Shown here in pieces: positions 9,942 to 18,999 of a stretch of DNA of 23,219 nucleotides (positions are counted from its first letter, which is position 1; the number at the start of each line of letters is the position of its first letter). The position numbers and the translations under genes were made by a program. The stretch lies in the NCBI GenBank assembly GCA_032718475.1, contig JAUCBJ010003331.1, forward strand, positions 1 to 23,219. Reading direction: 5' to 3'. This stretch comes from Nemertoderma westbladi. Its lineage: Eukaryota > Xenacoelomorpha > Nemertodermatida > Nemertodermatidae. The notes below the pieces were generated by a model. That model was not told the DNA's origin. It worked only from the letters and a program-made list of their open reading frames with translations, and made no database searches.

Positions 9942-11330
9942 TAACATAACGTGACGCTGTAACAGAGCGTGATGCTGTAACAGAGCGTGACGCTGTAACT
10001 GAGCGTGATGCTGTAACTGAGCGTGACACTGTAACTGAGCGTGACGCTGTAACATAACGTGACGCTGTAACAGAGCGTGATGCTGTAACAGAGCGTGATG
10101 CTGTAACAGAGCGTGATGCTGTAACAGAGCGTGACGCTGTAACTGAGCGTGATGCTGTAACTGAGCGTGACGCTGTAACATAACGTGACGCTGTAACAGA
10201 GCGTGATGCTGTAACAGAGCGTGATGCTGTAACAGAGCGTGATGCTGTAACAGAGCGTGACGCTGTAACTGAGCGTGACACTGTAACTGAGCGTGACGCT
10301 GTAACATAACGTGACGCTGTAACATAACGTGACGCTGTAACATAACGTGACGCTGTAACATAACGTGACGCTGTAACAGATAACTGAAGGAAATATTTAA
10401 ACTGTGGATTAAAATTGCTCACAAAAATCATTAAAATGACGAATACAATGTGCGAAAAATATAAATTGCATTTGCAGAAAGGCATTTGAAATTGTTTTGC
10501 ATATTACCGATTGTCTACACAATTCAGTACAGTTTGGAGCATTTATTACACCGGAGTGCTAAGCACCTTTAACGAAGTGCTCACATTGTAGCAAAAGTGC
10601 GAGAAAAATATTGAAAACCAAAAATGTTCAAAAATTATTGACTGTGTGTATATATAGCCTATAATATTGAGTTAAAAATAAATATTTACAAATAAATGAA
10701 GATAAGTAAGGAAAATTAACTGCTGCGAATAATATTCGCATCACTTTATAGTAAATGTTAAAATCACATTTATTCCAATTATATATTATCTACGAACTCA
10801 ACTTCCACGAAAAAAAGTGATTTTAGCACAAAACTAACAATCTTAAAGTTAAATATTGTAGGAGGCCCGGACAATGCTGACCAATACAAAATGTTTTTAA
10901 AAATGGGTCCGTTTGTCCGGGACTCATTTATCCTGATACTGCTTAGGACTGTAACTTTAATATTCTGTAATGAATCATTATTTTATTTATATTTCATATA
11001 ACATAATATGTTTGTTTAATCAAAAGTTTTCACGAGACGACTTCCTGTTGTAGTTGTATTGTCTGTAAACAATCCGCTCCGATTGGCTACAATTAATAAA
11101 CTGTCCCGACATTTATCAACAGTCACAAATCGAGTAGATTTTACAACAAATTTATATTAACCTGCACGTGCCGTGCAGTGCAACTTAATGATTTTACTTT
11201 TTTGTGTTTTATTTTGCTTTGCTTTGACAAATAAATTACCCGGCAAGGGGCTCAACTCGTAAATAAATTAATATAAAATATTGTCCAAATTGTCCTGTTT
11301 CTAATTGCCCTGGTCCCAGTTGTTCTTTTT

Positions 11331-11383
11331 ATAATATTATTATATATATTATATATTTATATATATATTATATATATTATATA
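11331..11383. repeat. TA-rich microsatellite
   Basis: Almost only T and A, mostly TATATA and ATTATATAT motifs, followed by AGGCCTAC. Simple-sequence DNA with no coding potential. Confidence 0.9.
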
Positions 11384-12394
11384 GGCCTACATTATAATAT
11401 TGTAATACATCACTTTTTAGGAATACATTGTGGGATATAGAAATTCGAACGTCAGCGAAAATTGATTGAACGCCAGACGATAATTTTTTCTACAATATAC
11501 AAATAGTACTACGGTAGGGGACCAAGAATACACAAAGTCAGCGAAAAAGCAACGTGCGACCAAGAGTGAAAATAGGGTAAACTTTGATCGAACTTTGCGG
11601 AACTCCCACTGAGCGAAATTGGCTGTGACAAGATATTAATTTAAGTCTAATATTTATACATGCTGATAAACAAGATAAATTGAATACAAACTAAAAAAAT
11701 CACTTCTACACCAGAGAAAATATATATATCCTTTTACATAATTAGAATGGGACAGAGCTTGGCTTTTATTATTCGGGTCGAAATTGAAAACTAGGAGGGT
11801 TCCTTAGTATTTTAATTTAACTAACTTATTATTATACATAAAATCTACTTAAGTAAATTTATTGGCTAAGAAACTTTCCTGAAAAATCAATAAGGCTTCG
11901 TTCGAAAGGTGTTCAAAGTTTATGAATGACTTCGCTAACTAATTAGGTGAATTTATATAGTAAAACGAATAGCAATAATGAAATATAAAAAGATTAAAGC
12001 CGAACTAGCAATGAGTCACTGTTAGTGAAAAAATAAACTGTAAACAAATAATACTTTAGCATCGCACATACAACTTAACCCATGCAATGTTGCATACAAT
12101 AGAGTCCATGCGCTGCACCGTAACCGTAAATTAATTGGTTAAATAAGTTACCTAAATGGTTTTTAAAGTTCGTGTAGCTCATTTCGTCTTGCGAAGATAA
12201 TTATTGTGTACAATATCATTAAAATTAAGAAATAATTAACCCATACTTTATTCTTAATTGCCAACCAACTGCCCGAATTTAATACTGAGTAAAACAGATA
12301 AATAAAAGATTCACAAATTTTGTAAGATATCAATTTAACCTAAAAACTTGCGGATATACACTTTACTCACATTATAGTCATATTCATAATTCAA

Positions 12395-12431
12395 TTTATT
12401 AATAACGAAAGGTAATTCCTTATAATTTAAT
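12395..12431 (-). terminator. Candidate polyadenylation signals for the liprin-beta gene
   Basis: On the minus strand, ATTAAA lies at 12431-12426 and AATAAA at 12400-12395, about 95 and 125 bases past the stop codon. Both are accepted poly(A) signal hexamers. The region is very AT-rich, so chance matches are likely, and the true cleavage site cannot be fixed from sequence. Confidence 0.35.
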
Positions 12432-12524
12432 AATAAATATATTTTAACTTTTTCCTAATTTCAAATATATGTTAGGAAAATTTCGCTGATCTTTAACCTA
12501 AAAATGATACATATAAATTAATTA

Positions 12525-15338
12525 TCAAATAAGGTTATGTTTATGTTTAATCCCGGTGACCTTGGGGCTGGAGGTGGGAGACTCGATAGAAGAACGGGAC
12601 GGGGTGACCCGCGGGCTGACTGGGTTCGACTGGGGGGACCCGTCGTCCTCCAGTCTGTCCGTCATCCGAGACAGCTGATTGGATAGACTCCCGATCTCCT
12701 GGAGACCGCGCTGGGTTTCCGGGGAAACGGGAGGAACAAACCGGGACGAACCGCCATCTACCTCGGACAAGGACGCGAGATTCCCGGACACCTCCCCGGC
12801 CAACCATGGTGGGGGCTCGGACTTCGGACACACGTAGTCCGACTCGTCGAAGAGACTTCTACGCTTGGGACGTCCAAACTTCCGTTTAGGTTTGGCCTTT
12901 AGCGTCGGCGTGAGGACGACGTACCCCGGACTCCCCTCCGCACTCCGTTTCATCTTCATCGACGCAGCGCCAACCAACTGAACGAAGTGCGTCGACAGAT
13001 GGCGTCGCAGTAGCGACTTACCGGCGGGCATCGAGAGTAGCGAGGCGAGAGTCTCCACAGAGAACCTGGGTTCTAGAACCATCAAACCGCCGTGTACGCC
13101 GGAACCTCGGAGATTGGGAGCGTATTCGGCGAGATCGATGGAGCGGAGCCAGTCCATAACGCGGTGGTTGGACCAAAGGAGAACGGAGTCAGTGGGGGGA
13201 GCAGATCCGATGGTGAGGGGAGTGGTGGGGGGAGCGGTGGGGGGTGCGGGTCCGTTGGTAGGGGGAGCGGGTCCGTTGGTAGGGGGAGCGGGTCCGTTGG
13301 TAGGGGGAACGGGTCCGTTGGTGGGAGACCCAGTGGGGTGGGTTGCTCGGGTTGACCCGTCGAGGAGTGCCTCTACGGGTCGCCGCTGGATACACTCGGG
13401 GTGGTAGTGATGTAGACGCAGCACCTGTATCCCGCGACGGATGCTGAGCTGATGGATTAGTGGGACGACTTTGAGCCGATGGAGGTCGTCGGTTGCGAGA
13501 CAGTTGAGAACCCGCGCGTCAACCCTGGCCTCCAGGAATGCGTCTTTGTACTGGGGCAGCCCGATATCGTCCAACCAACCGACCACCCACCCGTGGTCCA
13601 ACCCGCTCTTCCTGTCCTGAATGTTGTCCATAGCAGCGCGGATCGCTAACACTAACTTTTTCTTGTGCAGATGGTTGCGCATCCCGAGCTCCCGCTCCAG
13701 GTCTGCCACCGTGGCCCGCTGCAGCTTCTCCCCCCGGTCCACCCACCGTCGACACTGACTCATGTAGTCCCCCAAGCCGACGTAGTGTATCCACGCGGCC
13801 ACTCGCTCTCGGTTCCATCTCGCGAACGGAACCGCCCCCTCCCCCCACTCCATCCGGCCTCCCGTTGTGTTCCGCAACACTCCCCCCCTATGGAACCGCC
13901 CCCCTAACTCCTCCCCTTCCGATTCCCCCTCATCTCGCAGGTGGTCGCTATTCGATCGCTTCAACTTGCTCAGGACCTTCATGAAGCCGCCCTCTTTCTT
14001 TTGCGAACCGGGGCGTTTGGGCACTGCCCCGAGCCGCGGGTCGCCCGCCCCGCTGATGGTGAAGTGGCCCGCCTGCGACTTGGGCCGATGGAAATTGGAG
14101 CCGGGTGGCTCGGGAGTCACTTCGTCTCGGTCCACCAGGTTGGGGACGCTGGAACTCCGGTTGTCCTGGCCGGAGACGATCGCCGAGTCCGTCGTGGTGG
14201 TGGTGATGGTAACCGCGGTGGCAGTCGCACCGGGGACCGCGGCTGCGGACCCCGGAGTCGGGAACGGAGAGATCCCGAGGCTGCGAGGTGACCCGGAACC
14301 ACGACTCCTGGGTGAGCCACGACTCCTGGGGCTACCCTCAACCTCCGGGTCCTTCCGCGGCGAACCGTCGTGGAACCCGAACGACGCATCGCGTTCAGCG
14401 CACCGCGGGGGCGGGTAGTCGTAGTGGAGGTCGTCGTCAGTGTACGGGGCCATCGACGCCAACGGGTAGCCGGTAGGGGGCGTCACCGACTCGGGACTGC
14501 TTGCATCCGCACCGTCGCTAGCGAAGCCGCCCATCAGTAACGGCGTCTGGCTCTTCACCGACTCGTAGAATCGTTTGTACTTCTGATGCGACTTGCGAAG
14601 TTCGCTCAGACGTTTCTCTTTGTCCGCGTTGCTGCTCAGCAGAGTTTCCACAGCATTGCGAAGTTTTGCGATATCAGAATCTTTGCTGCGGAGTTCCGCA
14701 GACAAATCGGCGATCTGGGCGTTCTGCGATTCGCTTATAAATGAGTCAGTCTGCGATTTATTAAGCAGATCTTGAAGATCACAAATCTCTGTCTGCTGCT
14801 CCATAACTTTAACGTTTAGTTTCTGTAAATGATTAATGGCGTCGTCCTTCCTACTAATATCGTATTTGTACTCGGCAATCAGCATTTCTAGTTTTTGGTT
14901 TCTCTGCAACTGCGACTGAAGTTCCCATTTGTTTGCCTCGAGTTCTCTTTTTAACTCGTTGTTGTTGCCCTGCGTCTCGGCCGGGTTCACGTCGACACCG
15001 CCGGTTAGCCACCGCCGTACGTAGTTGATCTTCTCCGGTGGAACGCAGACCAGCACGCTCCGGTGCGCCTCCGCTCCCTCGAGCGAACCCAACGCCTCGC
15101 AGAGTTCGTCCACCCCGCGGAGCACCCGCGAGTAAATGGACGCCGACTTTACCGGGTCGTCGCCATCCGACTCCACCTTTCCAGCTAGAATCCCGTCCAT
15201 CTGTTCCAACGCGACCGCCAGCATCTGACTGGCGTCCAAAGATTTCCGATCCCCCGTCTCGGGGTGCCAGTAGTTCTCTCCCAATGGCCTCTCGCCATTA
15301 TGCAAAGAATTCCCATTGGGAATGGGCTTATTCGACAT
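12525..15338 (-). CDS. PPFIBP1: Liprin-beta, intronless coding region (937 aa)
   Basis: Liprin-beta proteins pair with liprin-alpha through SAM domains and act as scaffolds at cell-matrix contacts and presynaptic active zones. Residues 36-53 (ASQMLAVALEQMDGILAG) match the conserved liprin-beta N-terminus. Residues about 125-265 are heptad-rich coiled coil; 270-500 are low complexity with a basic patch (FMKVLSKLKRSNS, 452-464). Three SAM domains follow: about 503-568, 580-645 (GWLDDIGLPQYKD) and 722-787, the last with the diagnostic NLRGSGVHGGLMVLEPRF. Residues 665-710 form a PPTNGPA repeat linker, longer than in vertebrate relatives. The start is the first Met after an in-frame TGA at 15354-15356. 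The length fits the family, but the coding region has no introns, whereas vertebrate PPFIBP1/2 have many; a retrocopy or intron loss is inferred. It may be co-orthologous to PPFIBP1 and PPFIBP2. Confidence 0.93.
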   Translation of the reverse strand: MSNKPIPNGNSLHNGERPLGENYWHPETGDRKSLDASQMLAVALEQMDGILAGKVESDGDDPVKSASIYSRVLRGVDELCEALGSLEGAEAHRSVLVCVPPEKINYVRRWLTGGVDVNPAETQGNNNELKRELEANKWELQSQLQRNQKLEMLIAEYKYDISRKDDAINHLQKLNVKVMEQQTEICDLQDLLNKSQTDSFISESQNAQIADLSAELRSKDSDIAKLRNAVETLLSSNADKEKRLSELRKSHQKYKRFYESVKSQTPLLMGGFASDGADASSPESVTPPTGYPLASMAPYTDDDLHYDYPPPRCAERDASFGFHDGSPRKDPEVEGSPRSRGSPRSRGSGSPRSLGISPFPTPGSAAAVPGATATAVTITTTTTDSAIVSGQDNRSSSVPNLVDRDEVTPEPPGSNFHRPKSQAGHFTISGAGDPRLGAVPKRPGSQKKEGGFMKVLSKLKRSNSDHLRDEGESEGEELGGRFHRGGVLRNTTGGRMEWGEGAVPFARWNRERVAAWIHYVGLGDYMSQCRRWVDRGEKLQRATVADLERELGMRNHLHKKKLVLAIRAAMDNIQDRKSGLDHGWVVGWLDDIGLPQYKDAFLEARVDARVLNCLATDDLHRLKVVPLIHQLSIRRGIQVLRLHHYHPECIQRRPVEALLDGSTRATHPTGSPTNGPVPPTNGPAPPTNGPAPPTNGPAPPTAPPTTPLTIGSAPPTDSVLLWSNHRVMDWLRSIDLAEYAPNLRGSGVHGGLMVLEPRFSVETLASLLSMPAGKSLLRRHLSTHFVQLVGAASMKMKRSAEGSPGYVVLTPTLKAKPKRKFGRPKRRSLFDESDYVCPKSEPPPWLAGEVSGNLASLSEVDGGSSRFVPPVSPETQRGLQEIGSLSNQLSRMTDRLEDDGSPQSNPVSPRVTPSRSSIESPTSSPKVTGIKHKHNLI
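13200..13345 (-). repeat. 21-bp coding minisatellite in the liprin-beta linker
   Basis: Near-identical 21-bp units centred on GGGTCCGTTGGTAGGGGGAG (plus strand, about 13248-13325) encode the heptapeptide PPTNGPA several times. Flanking GGGGAG-type motifs at 13195-13245 are degenerate copies (PPTAPPTTP). The period keeps the reading frame. The repeat lies exactly between SAM2 and SAM3, so copy changes would alter domain spacing without breaking the protein. Confidence 0.85.
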
Positions 15339-15841
15339 TTCAAAATAATTTAATCAGAATAACATCATCAATCTGTCAATCCAACTGTCCAAAATAAACC
15401 CTATCTGCTTTACTGCCTATGCAGAGCTATGTATTAGAGTGATTAAAAAAAACATTTTGAATTTGAACTGGTCTCATGTTAAAATCATTGTCTAACTATT
15501 CAAAATTATATTTAGTAAAAAAAAATTCATCACAAACCCATGGGAAATGCTCCCACGAGCATCTGCTTAACTTGTGCTTACCGATAGCGGTAAGCGCCAG
15601 TTGGCGCGATATAAATAATCGGCCACAAAACCAAACTTTTGGTTACTTATATATGGCATCTGGGAATTGTTACCCGTAGTTTAATTTGATTGTGAGTGAT
15701 TTTAGCTTAGGTTTGTTCATTAACATAATAGAACTGAGTAGTAATAAGAAGTACCGGTAACCGGGTCGGAAGTACCGGTCGGAACCAATCGTTATCCTAT
15801 CTTGGTTACAGGAAAAGGTTTGGAGGAAAGTTGGGCGAAAG
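15339..15841. other. Upstream region of the liprin-beta gene
   Basis: AT-rich, without a gene of its own. An in-frame stop lies 5 codons before the liprin-beta start codon. Two abutting inverted repeats, CTTACCGATAGCGGTAAG (15577-15594) and GCGCCAGTTGGCGC (15594-15607), lie about 240-270 bases upstream of the start codon. A near-duplicate GAAGTACCGGT occurs twice within 15745-15780. No TATA box or transcription start could be assigned with confidence. Confidence 0.55.
15577..15607. promoter_or_regulatory. Two adjoining palindromes upstream of liprin-beta
   Basis: CTTACCG/CGGTAAG is a perfect 7-bp inverted repeat with a 4-base centre (ATAG). It overlaps by one base with GCGCCA/TGGCGC, a perfect 6-bp inverted repeat with a GT centre. 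The second resembles the palindromic GCGC-core sites bound by E2F-like or similar factors. The surroundings are AT-rich, so a GC-rich double palindrome stands out. A regulatory role is inferred only. Confidence 0.3.
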
Positions 15842-16887
15842 ATGAACTTGGGGTCTTTTATGGATATTGTCCTCAACGAACTCACTCTTCTACAGGGTCA
15901 TATCAAACTAATAAAAGCACAGTTTAGTGCAATCAAGGCATGCAAGGAGGCGAAGGCATCCAGAACCACTGACTCTGTGTTGTTACATATCGAGATCGAC
16001 TGGAGTGAAAACTTTAAAATCCCTCGACACGCTGAAATTCACAGCGCGTATTATACGCAGGAGTCGATTTCCATTCACCCTTTTGTCGTTTGGATTTTGG
16101 AAGGGCCCTATAGATGCACCGGCTATATCATACGCTTCTCTGTCTCCAGACCCCAATCGCAAGACTGCTGGTGTCTTGTCTATGCAAGCCTCTACCCATT
16201 CTAATCCAAGAAATGGGACAAAGAACTTTATCTTTATCTCAGATTCTCCCACATCGCAATATAGGCAATAGGAACAGATTCATCGTTTCCCTCATTGCAA
16301 TCATTTAGTTTCATCAATGGTGTTGGTATTCGTTTGATTTCCTTGGAGGATGGGAAGTCTTGCACGGATGGCATTGGTGGTTCAATAAAGCGCACTCTCC
16401 GCGAAGTCATTGGCATGAGGAGAGGGTAGATTCACAAACACCTGGTATTAATGAGGATTGTAGCTATGTTGCGATTTCGTAGTTGCACAACTATTTATAC
16501 CTACACGCTACACCACGGAGGATGTCAACAAGGCTGCTAACCTACTCAAGCCTGCACCAGATAAGATTGTAGGCATTGGTAAGGCGAAGGCCCACGAATT
16601 ACTTTTCAAAATGTAACAGTTGAGTATATTCCGGAGATAATTCCTGATATCTTATCGCTATCCCCATCTAACTCTTATGGCATTGAGTCGGTATTCGAAG
16701 TGCTCTGCTCATCGATACCAGTAGGAGTGATAGTGAGGAGGGTTGTGAAGTGGATACGGGAGATAGTGGTGTAAAAAAGGGTGGGAGAGATGAGTTACAC
16801 TTACACATAGATGGTGAAAGTGAAAATTCTGAAGACTGTCGCCCGTTGCGTTCATATGTGTTCCGTGGCTTTAACTTTAATAACTAA
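15842..16887 (+). pseudogene. Decayed protein of a dispersed element-like family
   Basis: A coding track runs rightward but switches frame at least five times. Visible blocks are HIEIDWSENFKIPRHAEIHS and AYYTQESISIHPFVV (about 15986-16087), SYASLSPDPN (about 16127-16157), NFIFISDSPTSQYR (about 16223-16264), ISLEDGKSCTDGIGGSIKR (about 16337-16393), YTTEDVNKAANLLKP (about 16509-16553), VEYIPEIIPDILSLSPS (about 16619-16669), and a final acidic stretch ending at a stop at 16885-16887. From memory, the SENF...EIHSAYY, SDSPTSQYR and DGKS.DGIGGSIKR motifs resemble uncharacterised, high-copy, probably transposon-borne proteins of cnidarians and molluscs. That link is unverified. In its present state it cannot encode an intact protein. 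The left boundary is uncertain. Confidence 0.6.
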
Positions 16888-17576
16888 AATAATAATATTA
16901 ATACTGATTTGTAAAAACTGATTTGTAGGTTGTAGTGAATGTCTAATACTGGTCTATATGTTGAGGTTCATGTCAGCATGTTCACCCTTCACATTCATGT
17001 AAAATATATGTTTAATATAATCTCTTTAATTCGAATCTCTTTGACTATTGAAAATATAATTATAGGCGGGGGATTATTATATATTTACCTAGAAGCTAGA
17101 AATATAGGCCTATGTATTACAACCCGGGCGCGGACATATCATTACAGGGCACGGACATAATCAGATAATGATCTATTTACCTAGAAATGTTAAGCATTAC
17201 AGGCCGGACAAATCATTACAGGGCGGACTCGTTTTAAATGCCAAATAAATTTTTTCAACGGCGCAAAAGTGTTTGGCCTTGATCCCCATGAAATTCCTGA
17301 CATCAAGAGCTTTCAGAAAATATATGGCTTTACTATATTCTGGAGAGTATTCCATTTGGAGGATTTCCAGAGTTCTGCAGTTGATTGACTACTTAAGGTA
17401 GATCTAACTTACAGTATGTAATGTAGAAGTTGAAGTTTTTTATTAACATCGTAGGTCTACATACATAGCAATAATATAAACAGCATATTAAAAACCGGTA
17501 TATGGAAATTGTACCGTATGTTTTAAAAATAATGCAACCAACAAAAATATTAATTTATAGTACAGTACAATATTAA
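16888..17576. other. AT-rich spacer with a short coding-like stretch
   Basis: Mostly AT-rich. Around 17110-17228 a partly duplicated motif (ATTACAGGGC...CGGACA...ATCATTACAGGGC) occurs in two or three imperfect copies. At about 17250-17380 (+) a frame of roughly 43 codons reads like protein (FGLDPHEIPDIKSFQKIYG), ending at a TGA. It has no start codon of its own and no clear splice sites. I do not recognise it; it could be an exon or a fossil fragment. Confidence 0.4.
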
Positions 17577-17584
17577 GGATAGCC
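17577..17584. repeat. Target-site duplication, left copy (outer element)
   Basis: GGATAGCC at 17577-17584 is repeated exactly at 19838-19845, immediately outside the two ends of the outer inverted-repeat element. Confidence 0.8.
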
Positions 17585-17930
17585 GGGTCCGACGAATTTG
17601 TACAAAAAAGTACAAAAAAATACAAAATAGTACAATATAGTACAAAAGAATACAAAAGAGTACAATAAAGTGCAAAAATAGTACAAAAGAGTGCAAAAAT
17701 AGTACAAAAGAGTACAAACGAGTGAGAAACGCTTGCAAAATGTGTATCCAAGTGTAGTTCAAATCGTTTAGAGGGGCGCACATGATGTGCAAAATAAAAC
17801 AAAGCATTGTCTGATTGTCAGATTGTGGGGCGCGCCATGCATTGCAGCATTGAGCGGGGGCTGATCTAGATGTCTAGCAGTCAGAGAGTAGGCCCCTATC
17901 TGCCTATTACAATACAATCTTATGAGTTTT

Positions 17931-17996
17931 AATGCAGCCTTTTGTGTTCAAAAAAACACAAAAAACGGTCCCAAGCCCGCAAAATTGCAGAGGGAG
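17931..17996 (+). repeat. Hairpin-bearing repeat, copy 1
   Basis: AATGCAGC is followed by a 9-bp stem TTTTGTGTT (17940-17948) and AACACAAAA (17955-17963), then ACGGTCCCAAGCCCG and a closing TGCAG. A second copy with the same stem, a different loop and a near-identical ACGGTGCCAAGCCCG lies at 21641-21706. The function is unknown; it could be the end of a transposon family. Confidence 0.65.
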
Positions 17997-18262
17997 AACT
18001 CAATAAAGTTGAGATAGAGGTGTACGTACATACAGACTGACAGACATACATAGCCTACATAATCTGATAATGTAGCATACAGTCTATCCTTCAGTCCTTC
18101 AGTATATGGGTTACTTAAAGACTATGACCTAAATTTTGAGTCACAGATATAGGAGTTTTATCTACCCACTGCAATTGCATTATAATGTATTATACGAACT
18201 GTAGCCTATTTCTACTTGTAAGCCAGTCAAAATCTAATCATGCATGAATCAAAGTTCTGTCA

Positions 18263-18270
18263 ATCATTTC
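18263..18270. repeat. Target-site duplication, left copy (inner element E2)
   Basis: ATCATTTC at 18263-18270 is repeated exactly at 19515-19522, directly outside the ends of the inner element. Confidence 0.85.
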
Positions 18271-18433
18271 GGGTCCTACTAAAAACCGCAATTTACCGCA
18301 ACTAACCGCAATTTACCGCAACTTACCGCAATTTACCGCAACTAACCGCAATTTACCGCAACTAATTGTCATTTTCAAGCTGCATCATGGTCTCGTGGTG
18401 ACAACCTTGCGCTTCCACGTAGGAGGCCCTGGT

Positions 18434-18999
18434 CCCGTATGCTAAGTGATTTTTTTGTGCGCCGAACGCGACGCGGCGCAGAAAAAAATGTGCGCCTGCG
18501 CAGTCGAAAACAGTGCAAAATCCGCGTGCGCAGCAGAAAAACTGCGCGAGATTGGCGCGCGCAGCAGAAATTCTGCGCGAGATTGGCGCGCACAGCAGAA
18601 ATACTGCGCGAAATCTCCTACCACGTACCTGCCTGCCTACTGCTGTACTGGCCTAAAGCACACCAAGCAGCCAAGTAGCAAGTAGGAGGCTTATTATTTC
18701 AGTATTTCTTACAGTCTTATCTGTATTGTCATTACCCTGTTACCGGTAGTCAGCAGACTGCCAGGGGTAGCGGGTAGGTCTACTTACCGGTACTGACTTA
18801 GTGCTGTAGTGCAAGTCTGAGCCGTGCTATCAATTTTCTGCGCCTGCGCCTGTCAGCCTGTCGCGCCGCGCTCTAAATTTTCTGCACCTGCGCGCTGCGC
18901 GGCGCTGCGCTGCGCTCTCAATTTTCTGCGCCTGCTCCAAATTATGGAAAAAATAGTGCGCCGAACGCGTTCGGCGTACATGCCCTACTTAGCAGAATG
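18434..18999. mobile_element. GC-rich insertion (E5) inside the SINE arm of E2
   Basis: About 566 bp of GC-rich sequence divides the tRNA-like arm. TGCTAAGT (18440-18447) and its inverse ACTTAGCA (18987-18994) lie near the ends. GTGCGCCGAACGCG on the left and CGCGTTCGGCGTAC on the right are also inverted. GGCCCTGGT at 18425-18433 and 19000-19008 may be a 9-bp target duplication, but related SINE copies contain a similar motif, so the exact edges are uncertain. Inside are three 31-bp repeats (18531-18622) and TTTTCTGCGCC repeats (18834-18935). No protein is encoded. Confidence 0.6.
18531..18622. repeat. 31-bp GC-rich tandem repeat, 3 units
   Basis: CAGCAGAAA followed by CTGCGCGAGATTGGCGCGC starts at 18531, 18562 and 18593. 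It lies inside the GC-rich insertion and is surrounded by GCGCAGAAAA/TTTTCTGCGC inverted motifs. Confidence 0.85.

Larger units (their letters stand above)
3192..10386. repeat. 18-bp satellite, about 400 units (7.2 kb)
   Basis: The consensus unit is CGCTGTAACAGAGCGTGA. Variants include CAGAACG, CAAAGCG, AAGAGAGCG, AACTGAGCG, ACATAACG, AATAGAGCG and GTGATGCT. The unit contains the odd palindrome GCGTGACGC. The only recurrent indels are 2-bp insertions: TC giving GAGCTC, and CA giving AACACAGAG. The minus strand lacks stop codons in all three frames of the consensus, so long open frames with hexapeptide repeats (SVTASR, LLQRHA, CYSVTL) appear; I do not treat these as genes. The left part (to about 7080) and right part carry different variant mixes. 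Confidence 0.98.
10387..12524. other. AT-rich intergenic sequence
   Basis: About 2.1 kb without a convincing gene on either strand. It includes a TA-rich microsatellite at 11331-11383 and a perfect 9-bp inverted repeat CCCGGACAA/TTGTCCGGG at 10866-10874 and 10913-10921. The stretch next to 12524 probably holds the 3' untranslated region of the minus-strand gene that ends at 12525. Base composition rises abruptly in GC on entering that gene. Confidence 0.7.

Noticed and set aside
3192-10386. CRISPR array
   Set aside because: The repeats are contiguous 18-bp units without unique spacers, and the setting is eukaryotic.
13092-14476. Several frames on both strands overlapping the liprin-beta gene
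   Set aside because: Shadows of the GC-rich liprin-beta coding sequence; none has recognisable domains.
17488-17807. Minus-strand frames with SFVLFLHSFVLF-type hydrophobic repeats (also 19602-19790 on the + strand)
   Set aside because: They translate the TAC-rich subterminal repeats of the E1 inverted arms; the same text occurs in both arms.
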